NCBI GenBank assembly: GCA_964496575.1
Contig: CAZCAC010000072.1
Coordinates: 1-43,062 of the forward strand
Direction of reading: 5' to 3'
Length of the DNA stretch: 43,062 nt
Origin: CAZCAC01 sp964496575
GTDB lineage: Bacteria; Planctomycetota; UBA1135; GCA-002686595
The notes beneath the pieces are model-generated. The model was not told the origin of the DNA. It saw nothing but the letters and a program-made list of their open reading frames with translations, and searched no databases. This document shows positions 1 through 6,546 of the stretch, piece after piece (within the stretch, counting starts at the first letter, position 1; the number at the start of each line of letters is the position of its first letter). The translations under genes and the position numbers were made by a program.

Positions 1-635
1 CAACAATGCAGGGCTCCTGACACATGCGCCCCGATTCATGCAACCATCCGCTCATGGCTCAGCAGGGAAACGGCGTGTCGGGCTCGCTCCCTGGTCGGTG
101 TCGATCGCGGCCCCCGTCAAAGCGTTGCATACCTTATGACGCACCCCCTCATCGTGAATGAACGGCATTCGGCCAATGCCGCCACTCCACGCACCTATGT
201 CAGGAGCCCTGCAATGGCGACGGCTCACTGCCCGGCGCAGGTTGCGCCAACGGTCAGTACGCCTCGGGTGCCCGGTTGACCGCGAGCGGTACGGCCAGCA
301 TCAGCAGCGACACGCTGATCCTGATCGGCGAGCACACCGAGCACAACCAGAGCGGCCTCTACTTCCAGGCCAACAACGATCTTTCCCCGGGGAACCTCTG
401 GGGAGATGGTTTGCAGTGCGCCGGCGGCCAGCTCAAGCGCCTCGGCGTGCGCTTCTCCGACGGTACCGGATACTCCGACACCTCGGCGTGGTCCACTCCG
501 ATCTCGGTCAAGGCGGGGAACGTCAGCGCGGGTGACACCAAGTACTACCAGCTGTGGTACCGCAACCCCTACCTGTCGCCCTGCGCCGCTCAGTTCAACG
601 CCTCGAACGGCTACCAGATCACCTGGCTGCCCTGA
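1..635 (+). pseudogene. Exported-protein gene interrupted by a MITE-like element (C-terminal part only)
   Basis: This is the 3' end of a gene that starts before the window. Bases 1-8 read on into bases 212-221 as the conserved N-N-G-D-G stretch of the C-terminal domain, but 203 bases plus a 5-bp duplication lie between. The upstream frame runs into the element and stops at TGA 137-139. The downstream part (213-635) is shifted by one base and lacks a start. It encodes about 140 residues with about nine differences from the C-terminal domain of the gene at 3997-5376, including the D-T-K-Y-Y-Q and S-N-G-Y motifs and the final W-L-P. Family proteins of this kind are exported. I infer loss of function, or at least loss of the C-terminal domain. 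An internal TTG at 276 could start a 119-residue product, but no ribosome binding site supports it. Confidence 0.8.
9..211. mobile_element. MITE-like non-autonomous element, 203 bp, with perfect 14-bp inverted ends and a 5-bp target duplication
   Basis: The ends CAGGGCTCCTGACA (9-22) and TGTCAGGAGCCCTG (198-211) are perfect inverted repeats. The flanks carry CAATG at 4-8 and again at 212-216. The intact paralogue at about 4950 has one CAATG at this site, so the empty-site sequence is known from within the window. The boundary is ambiguous: the inverted match extends to 16 bp (7-22 and 198-213), so a 15-bp end with a 3-bp AAT duplication is also possible. The interior has no credible coding sequence, so a transposase acting in trans would be needed. 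I cannot assign the IS family. No second copy was found in the window. Confidence 0.8.
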
Positions 636-686
636 GTCCAGGCAATCCATCACAGACAACAGCATCAACCTCTCAGCAAACTAGCC

Positions 687-1969
687 ATGAAACTGATCTC
701 TATCACCTCCGCTCTGGCTCTGGCAGCGAGGCCTCCACCTCCCAGGCTCAGACGGTCACCAACTACTGGGACTTCTCGACCATGAGCGACGACGTCGGTC
801 GCGTCACCGGCAGCGCCGTCGGCACCCCCGATCTCAGCATCCACGCCACCTACGGCGAGGCCTACCCGGGATCCGGGGCGTCCCTCAACACAATCCGCAA
901 CGCCGTCTCCGCCGGTGGAGGATTCGTCTCCGCGGACGTGCACGACGGCACGAACCCCACCGCGCTCGACTTCGGCACCGGGGACTGGTCCTTCAGCTAC
1001 TGGGTGTACGACAACACCTCCGACGGCGACATCAAGGGCCCGCGCATCTTCGACTGCCTGACCGGGACGACCACCGGGCTCCAGCTCGGTACGAATGCGA
1101 CTCCGCTCTACAACTTTCGCATGGACGACGACGAAGGCGCCGCGACCATCTCGAACAACACCCTCCCGGTGTACTTCGCTACGGATCAGTGGGTCCACGT
1201 GGCGGTGACCGTCGACCGTACAAACTTCGTGGGCGAGGTGTACTTCGACGGCGTGTCGCAGGGCACCTTCACGATCCTGAGCTCCGCGACCGGGCAGATC
1301 TACCCGACACAGGACATGGACATCGGAGTCATCAACGGCGGAGACTCCACCAACGGCTCCGACGCCCAGGACAGCGGGCTCGACGATCTCGCGTTCTACG
1401 ATGGCCTCCTGAGCGCCGCCGACATCGCGGGCCTGGCCAGCGGCATGGTCACTCCGCTCGACTACCTGCCCACTCCGGGCACGGCGTACTGCTTCGGCAC
1501 CACCGCTCAGGGCAACCCCTGCCCCTGCAGCAACGACAACGACGGGACCGATCCCCTCGGCGCGGGCTGCGCGCACGACGACTCCTCGGCGGGTGCGCGC
1601 CTCTACGCTACCGGCGAGCCGAGCGTGACCAACGATACCCTGCGCCTCAAGGTGCTGCGCGGTCCGATCAGCGACTCGGTCCTCTTCTTCCAGGCGACCG
1701 GCAACACCGACGGCGCGGGCCTCTTCCTCGGCGACGGCGTTCGCTGCGCCGGCGGCGGTCTGCTCCGCCTGAAGGTCACGACGTCGGACGCGACTGGTTT
1801 CGCCAGGATGTACCCGATGACGGTCACCGCCCGCTCGGCGGGTCTCGGCCACCCGATCTCGGCTGGCGACACGCTGTACTACCAGGCGTGGCTCCGGGAC
1901 GCCAGCGGCTCGCCCTGCGGCACCGAGAGCAACACCTCGAACGGCTACGAGATCACCTGGTTGCCCTGA
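687..1969 (+). CDS. Secreted LamG-domain protein with shared C-terminal domain; signal peptide out of frame
   Basis: The gene encodes an exported protein with a concanavalin A-like (LamG/Laminin_G_3) jelly-roll at about 760-1450. Recognisable pieces are W-S-F-S-Y-W-V, W-V-H-V-A-V-T-V-D, V-Y-F-D-G and G-L-D-D-L-A-F-Y-D. The shared Cys-rich C-terminal domain follows (about 1489-1966, ending I-T-W-L-P). Such jelly-rolls usually bind sugars or proteins. ATG 687 begins a convincing signal peptide (M-K-L-I-S-I-T-S-A-L-A-L-A-A), but that frame stops at TGA 783-785. The mature protein continues in the frame one base earlier, which is open back to 554 only because it shadows the previous gene. One missing base near 718-740, next to the repeated CTCTGG, would join the two. 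It is either a real frameshift or a sequence error. The first ATG in the main frame is at 782, without a signal peptide. Confidence 0.75.
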
Positions 1970-2022
1970 TATGGATGGACCCCAGCGAGGAAGCTCTCGC
2001 GGGTCGAATCTCCTGTCTCCAT

Positions 2023-2053
2023 GAGCCGGCCGCGGGTCACCCGCGGCCGGCTC
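2023..2053 (+). terminator. GC-rich hairpin after the LamG gene
   Basis: The arms GAGCCGGCCGCGGGT (2023-2037) and ACCCGCGGCCGGCTC (2039-2053) match perfectly over 15 bp around one unpaired base. Only a weak pyrimidine tract follows, so strict rho-independent termination is unproven. The position after a stop codon, and the repetition of the same stem core after other genes, support a transcript-end role. Confidence 0.65.
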
Positions 2054-2141
2054 TGTCTCGTTCGGTGTGCCTGGGCGCCAGGTGTTCCCGAGCTGCCTAC
2101 CCCTGGTCGGGCAACTGCCACCTTCCTTCGTCTTGCTGCGC

Positions 2142-2194
2142 CAGTTTCTCGGGGGTGTTTCTCAGGAACTCCCGGCGAAAACTCCGCCGGGGAG
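2142..2194 (+). promoter_or_regulatory. Conserved upstream element, copy 1
   Basis: About 53 bases resemble 3871-3924 upstream of the next array gene. Shared strings include TTCTCGG, TTTCTCAG and GGCGAAAACTCC in the same order and spacing. Similarity is confined to this patch and the trailer, while the rest of the intergenic DNA differs. It may be a promoter or regulator site, or the edge of the duplicated unit. Confidence 0.45.
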
Positions 2195-2373
2195 GAACCG
2201 GTTGACAGAGGGCGTGGTTCCCCGCCTTCGACGCCACCCACGGGGCGATCAACTGCTCCAGAGCCTCCAACGGGTACAGAATCTCCTGGTTGCCCTGAAG
2301 CCCCTGAGCGCACATCCACGACTGCATCGCACCACCCACCAGAGCCCTTCTCCAGAACACGAGGAACTACAGC

Positions 2374-3741
2374 ATGAGGCATCTCCTCCAAACCACCTCC
2401 CTGGCCCTCCTGATCGCATCGCTGGCGGCAGCTGCGGGTCACGCCTACGTTCCCACCAAGCACAATTCGCGGACGACGATGAAAGAGCTCTACGTCGTCT
2501 ACACCGGCCCCTCTGGCACGAACTTCCATCTCGGGAGGGTCGAATACTCGGACCCCGAGTCCTCCATCCAGCACATCGGACCATTGGGCACCAAGCTCAT
2601 CAGAGCCCTCGAGTTCTCCGGGAGCGGAGAGCTCTACGCCTATGAGTCGCCGCTCTGGGGGCCAGGCCAGCTCTACCTGGTGGACCCCGCGACAGCGTCG
2701 TTACAGCCGATCGGCCCTTCCACCAACGTGGAGGTACACGGGATGGCGTACAACCCGGTCGATGGCAAGATGTACGGCGTGAATGCCCCGGCGAGCGTGC
2801 TCGTCAGCATAGATCTGATCTCGGGGTACGTAACCTACGAGGGCACGATTCAGGACAGCGGTCCTCTCGGCTGGAACTGGATGGCCGGCATCGCGGTCGA
2901 CGAGCTCGGCTACTTCTACCTCTACAACAACGCCGACGATACCGTGTATTCGGGGTTGTCGGAGCAGGGCATTTTCCGCAGCCAGGTGCCCGGCGGTCTT
3001 CAATTCGACATGATCCGCGACCTTCGGGCGGAATTCGGGATCAGCGGTGGAATCGGCCTGCAGACTCCCGCCCCGTTCTTCATCGACTGGTCGTCCCCTG
3101 GCCAGAGAGGCTACGGCTGGGGTCGACAGTGGACCGGGGCCGCCACGACCGGATGGTACGGCTACGACTGGGACGCCCAGGGGGTGAACTGGACGCTGTA
3201 CTCGATGTACCCCCTGGCGAACTCCCGCTTCTACGCCTGGACGGCAAGCCCCCACGAGACGGGTGTTCCCTACTGCTTCGGCGACCCGGCGGACGGCACG
3301 CCCTGCCCGTGCGGCAACGACAACGACGGCAGCGTTCCAGGCTCCGGTTGCGCGAACGGTGCTTTCGCCTCCGGCGCGCAGCTGGCGGGCAGCGGGACGG
3401 CGAGCCTCGCCGCCGACACCCTGGAGCTGGCGACGACCGGCCTCGAGCCGAGCCAGGCGGGCCTCTACTTCCAGGCCGACAGCGACCTCTCCCCGGGCAC
3501 CGTCTGGGGGGACGGCCTGCGGTGCACCGGTGGTCAGCTCAAGCGCCTCGGAGTCGTTTTCTCCGACGCCACGGGCTACTCCGATACCTCGGGCTACGCG
3601 CTGCCGATCTCGGTCAAGGCCGGGAACGTCACGGCGGGCGACACCAAGTACTACCAGTGCTGGTACCGCAACCCGAGCGGCTCCCCCTGCGGGAACGACT
3701 TCAACGCGTCGAACGGCTACGCGGTGAGCTGGACGCTCTGA
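2374..3741 (+). CDS. Secreted propeller-like protein with shared C-terminal domain
   Basis: This is a 455-residue exported protein. Residues 1-24 form a signal peptide (R-H near the N-terminus, a hydrophobic core, cleavage probably after G-H-A). Residues 35-290 contain repeated units such as G-S-G-E-L-Y-A-Y-E, Y-N-P-V-D-G-K-M-Y-G-V and A-V-D-E-L-G-Y-F-Y-L-Y, which look like blades of a YncE- or NHL-type beta-propeller. I cannot assign a family. The C-terminal domain (about 300-455) has Y-C-F-G-D, C-P-C-G-N-D-N-D-G, G-D-G-L-R-C and D-T-K-Y-Y-Q-C-W-Y-R-N-P, and ends W-T-L where its neighbours end W-L-P. Nothing suggests catalysis; a surface or matrix role is inferred. Confidence 0.8.
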   Translation: MRHLLQTTSLALLIASLAAAAGHAYVPTKHNSRTTMKELYVVYTGPSGTNFHLGRVEYSDPESSIQHIGPLGTKLIRALEFSGSGELYAYESPLWGPGQLYLVDPATASLQPIGPSTNVEVHGMAYNPVDGKMYGVNAPASVLVSIDLISGYVTYEGTIQDSGPLGWNWMAGIAVDELGYFYLYNNADDTVYSGLSEQGIFRSQVPGGLQFDMIRDLRAEFGISGGIGLQTPAPFFIDWSSPGQRGYGWGRQWTGAATTGWYGYDWDAQGVNWTLYSMYPLANSRFYAWTASPHETGVPYCFGDPADGTPCPCGNDNDGSVPGSGCANGAFASGAQLAGSGTASLAADTLELATTGLEPSQAGLYFQADSDLSPGTVWGDGLRCTGGQLKRLGVVFSDATGYSDTSGYALPISVKAGNVTAGDTKYYQCWYRNPSGSPCGNDFNASNGYAVSWTL

Positions 3742-3798
3742 TTCGAATGGACCCGCCAGGGAGGAGCTCTCGCGGGCCGAATCTCCAGTCTCCACGAC

Positions 3799-3822
3799 CC
3801 GGCCGCGGACGTCCGCGGCCGG
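3799..3822 (+). terminator. GC-rich palindrome after the propeller-like gene
   Basis: CCGGCCGCGGAC at 3799-3810 is followed at once by its exact reverse complement (3811-3822). It lies about 60 bases after the stop, inside the same trailer as at 1975-2055, with the same GGCCGCGG core. Confidence 0.6.
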
Positions 3823-3870
3823 CTCCCTCTCGTTCGGGGTGCCGCTGCCACCAGCGCAACAGCGAATCCG

Positions 3871-3924
3871 CAGATTCTCGGAGGGATTTCTCAGAAAGTC
3901 AGGGCGAAAACTCCAACGTGGGGA
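3871..3924 (+). promoter_or_regulatory. Conserved upstream element, copy 2
   Basis: This is the counterpart of 2142-2194: TTCTCGG, then TTTCTCAG, then GGGCGAAAACTCC, ending about 70 bases before ATG 3997. The repeated order in two otherwise different leaders suggests shared regulation or co-duplication. Confidence 0.45.
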
Positions 3925-3996
3925 AACTTGGGGTGGGGGACCCGCTCCCCCGCGCTCCGTCAGTTCCAACCCACCGATCCAGCCCAGGCAGATCCC

Positions 3997-5376
3997 ATGA
4001 AGCACCCCATCGCTCTCCTCGCGGTCGCAGGTCTGTGTCTCTTCTCCGCGCACGCCACTGCCCAGGGAGCGGACGACTGCGCCAGTGCGCAGGCGATCGC
4101 CGGCACCGGGACTTTCTCCTTCAACGCGGGTAGCGCGACCACCGACGGGTACGCGGAAAACCTCGGTGTCAATCCGTCGGCGGGACTCCGGCAGCTCTAC
4201 AAGGACGTGTGGTTCTCCTGGACCGCCCCTTCCGATGCGGCCTACGAGGTCTCGACCGACATCCCGAACAACCACGTCTTCGACGCGATCGCCATCTATC
4301 GGTACGGCTGCACTACTGCGGATGGGCGGACGCTGGTGGCGCGCTACCTGAACGCCGGCGCGTACGCGACGGTGATCTTCGGCGCCGAAGCGGGCGTCGA
4401 CTACCTGATCCGCATCGGCACTCCGGTCGAGCAGAATGCCGGCTCCGGGCAGTTCAAGATCAGCGCGGCCAGCCTCCCGGCGAGCCTCGGCACCGCGGTC
4501 TACCCCGGCAACGGAAGGACCTACCACATTCTCGAGCCGCCCTCCTGGTCCCTCGCCCAGGTGGCGGCCATCAATCTGGGCGGACACCTGGTCACCGTCA
4601 ACGACCAGGGGGAACAGGACTGGCTGCAGCAGACCTTCCACAACTGGGGCGGAGAGCCGCAGAGCTTCTGGCTCGGGTACAACGACGCCGAGGTCGAGGG
4701 TACGTGGGTCTGGGCCAGTGGCGAGACCCCCGGATACGAGAACTGGACGGGTGCACCGAACAACGGCAACGGGTGGGAGCACTACGCTCACTTCCGCCAC
4801 GACCACGCCGACGGGACCTGGAACGACCTGATCGGCTATCCCGATGTGGGCTTCTTCTACAACGAGGTCCACGGCGTCGTCGAGGCCCTCGCCTACGATC
4901 CGAACATTTACTGCGTCGGGGACGGCAGCGGCACGCCCTGCCCCTGCGGCAACAATGGCGACGGCTCCCTGGCCGGAGCGGGTTGTGCGAACGGGCAGTA
5001 CGCCTCGGGTGCGCGACTGACCGCGACCGGCACTCCCAGCATCAGCAGCGACACCCTCGTGCTCGTCGGCGAGCACACCGAGCACAACCAGAGCGGTCTC
5101 TACTTCCAGGCGAACAACGACCTGTCCCCCGGCAACCTCTGGGGTGACGGCCTGCAGTGCGCCGGCGGTCAGCTCAAGCGCCTCGGGGTGCGTTTCTCCG
5201 ATGGAACCGGCTACTCCGACACCTCGGTCTGGGCGACTCCGATCTCGGTCAAGGCGGGGAACGTCAGTGCGGGCGACACCAAGTACTACCAGCTCTGGTA
5301 CCGCAACCCCTACATGTCGCCCTGCGCCGCGCAGTTCAACGCGTCGAACGGTTACAAGATCACCTGGCTGCCTTGA
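3997..5376 (+). CDS. Secreted PPC plus C-type lectin-like protein with shared C-terminal domain
   Basis: This is a 459-residue exported protein. ATG 3997 was chosen because it begins a clear signal peptide (residues 1-22, ending A-T-A-Q). The frame is open back to 3928 but that extension is hydrophilic. Residues about 28-160 resemble a bacterial pre-peptidase C-terminal (PPC) beta-sandwich (D-D-C-A-S-A-Q, V-W-F-S-W-T-A). Residues about 172-299 are a C-type lectin-like domain: G-H-L-V-T-V-N-D, F-W-L-G-Y-N-D, W-V-W-A-S-G-E and W-N-D-L. The shared domain occupies 305-459. C-type lectin-like folds commonly bind glycans or proteins, but the ligand is unknown. Its C-terminal domain differs from the interrupted copy at 213-635 at about nine of 140 residues, far closer than to its immediate neighbour, which suggests gene conversion or recent duplication. 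Confidence 0.85.
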   Translation: MKHPIALLAVAGLCLFSAHATAQGADDCASAQAIAGTGTFSFNAGSATTDGYAENLGVNPSAGLRQLYKDVWFSWTAPSDAAYEVSTDIPNNHVFDAIAIYRYGCTTADGRTLVARYLNAGAYATVIFGAEAGVDYLIRIGTPVEQNAGSGQFKISAASLPASLGTAVYPGNGRTYHILEPPSWSLAQVAAINLGGHLVTVNDQGEQDWLQQTFHNWGGEPQSFWLGYNDAEVEGTWVWASGETPGYENWTGAPNNGNGWEHYAHFRHDHADGTWNDLIGYPDVGFFYNEVHGVVEALAYDPNIYCVGDGSGTPCPCGNNGDGSLAGAGCANGQYASGARLTATGTPSISSDTLVLVGEHTEHNQSGLYFQANNDLSPGNLWGDGLQCAGGQLKRLGVRFSDGTGYSDTSVWATPISVKAGNVSAGDTKYYQLWYRNPYMSPCAAQFNASNGYKITWLP

Positions 5377-5425
5377 TCGCGCCAGGTAGGAGCTCTCGCG
5401 GGGCAGATCTCCATTCTCGGTGAGT

Positions 5426-5448
5426 CGGCCGCGTGTTGGCCGCGGCCG
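5426..5448. terminator. Hairpin between convergent genes
   Basis: The arms CGGCCGCG (5426-5433) and CGCGGCCG (5441-5448) flank a 7-base loop. It lies between the array's last gene and the convergent LysR gene, so it could serve both strands. It is a degenerate member of the GGCCGCGG hairpin set. Confidence 0.5.
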
Positions 5449-5495
5449 GCTACTTCGTGCCCTGGTGGTCGTTCCGCCGGTGGTGGGAGGCGGGG

Positions 5496-6398
5496 TCAGT
5501 CGCGGTGCCCCTCCAGCTCCCCCGCGAAGGCCACCGACGCCGGCGACAGGGGCCGCCCCTTCTTGGCGATCACCGCCAGGTTGCGGTTGATCTCCAATCC
5601 CTCCACCTCGACCGGGGTGATCTCCTCGTGCCGTCCCCATACGCTCGGTCCGACCCCCAGCCGGCTGACGAAGGCCAGACGGCGAGTCGTCGTCACCATC
5701 CGCAGGATCGCCGGGATCGAGCGCAGCTCCATCACCACGTGCACGGTAACGCCGACCTCGCGCAGGGCGTCGTCGATCAACGTCCGGATGGCACTCGGCG
5801 ACTCGAATCCGACGACGTCCTGCCCCTCGAGGTCGGCGACGGGGATCCGCTGGCGTCGGGCGAGGGGATGATCGGCGGCGGCGACCAGGACGATGCGATC
5901 GGTGACGAGCGGCGACACCTCCAGCTCGCCCGCCAGCGTGTGCTCGATCGGCAAGGTGACGATACCCAGCTCCAACCGTTCGGCGGCGACGTCGCGCTCG
6001 ACGTCGCGGCTACCCGCCTCCTTGACCTGGAAGAGCACGCCGGGGTAGGAGCGCTGGAACGAGGCGATCGCCTCCGGCAGCAGGAACGACACCGCTGTCG
6101 CCCCGCCGCCGATGCGCACCGTGCCCGCCTCGAGGTTCGCGAGCGCGGCGACGCCGTCCTTCAGGTGCCCGTAGCGCTCGAGCAGGACGCGCGCCTCCCG
6201 CTGGACGAAGCGACCCTCCTCGGTCAGCGCCACCCCGCGCGGGGTGCGCTCGAAGAGGACCGCCCCGAGCTCCTGCTCCAGCAGCTGGAGGCGCCGCGAG
6301 AGAGCGGGCTGCGTCACGAACAGGTGGCCCGCCGCCCGGCTGATCGTGCCGCTCTTGGCGACCTCGAGGAAGGACTGGAGCAGGAGCAGGTCAGACAT
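5496..6398 (-). CDS. LysR-family transcriptional regulator
   Basis: This 300-residue protein has the usual LysR-type length. Residues 1-60 form the winged helix-turn-helix (F-L-E-V-A-K-S-G-T-I-S-R-A-A, then Q-P-A-L-S-R-R-L-Q-L-L-E and L-F-E-R-T). Residues about 90-295 form the two-lobed effector-binding domain (V-R-I-G-G-G near its start, then L-E-L-G-I-V-T-L-P). It is divergent from acnB with 148 bases between the start codons and a dyad in the gap, so control of acnB and of itself is the simplest inference. The ligand cannot be read from sequence; it may sense a metabolite near the TCA cycle. Confidence 0.92.
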   Translation of the reverse strand: MSDLLLLQSFLEVAKSGTISRAAGHLFVTQPALSRRLQLLEQELGAVLFERTPRGVALTEEGRFVQREARVLLERYGHLKDGVAALANLEAGTVRIGGGATAVSFLLPEAIASFQRSYPGVLFQVKEAGSRDVERDVAAERLELGIVTLPIEHTLAGELEVSPLVTDRIVLVAAADHPLARRQRIPVADLEGQDVVGFESPSAIRTLIDDALREVGVTVHVVMELRSIPAILRMVTTTRRLAFVSRLGVGPSVWGRHEEITPVEVEGLEINRNLAVIAKKGRPLSPASVAFAGELEGHRD

Positions 6399-6415
6399 GC
6401 GCGAAGTCTATAGCG

Positions 6416-6432
6416 TCGATGCATATTATCGA
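6416..6432. promoter_or_regulatory. Candidate LysR operator
   Basis: The dyad TCGAT-N7-ATCGA fits the T-N11-A pattern of LysR sites (T6416 and A6428). It lies 18 bases from the regulator's start in an AT-rich island (GCATATTATCG) within GC-rich DNA. The TATTAT inside could be a -10 box towards acnB, but no convincing -35 is visible. Confidence 0.45.
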
Positions 6433-6546
6433 TTTCCTGCATGGGGCTGTCCAGGCCTAGACTGACCCTCCGTCCCGCGAATCCCATTTCAGAACCCCGA
6501 GAAGCCCCTTCCAGGGCGAAGACCCGGCCGAGGAGGCCGACCCGCC

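Larger units (their letters stand above)
1970..2373 (+). other. 404-bp intergenic region with trailer, hairpin and upstream element
   Basis: No gene is seen here. The first 85 bases form a trailer (C-T-C-T-C-G-C-G-G-G core, then a GC-rich hairpin) that recurs after the next two array genes. The middle holds an element that also precedes the gene at 3997. The last 180 bases before ATG 2374 show nothing I recognise. Confidence 0.6.

Noticed and set aside
554..686. Start of the LamG gene at ATG 554
   Set aside because: This stretch is a shadow of the preceding gene's last 80 bases plus spacer and gives no signal peptide; ATG 687 does.
2701..5640. A 979-codon open frame on the minus strand across the array
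   Set aside because: It lies antisense to three plus-strand genes with signal peptides and known domains. It has an Arg/Gly/Val-rich composition typical of antisense frames in GC-rich DNA, and no domain. It is long only because the array's codon use lacks stops on that strand.
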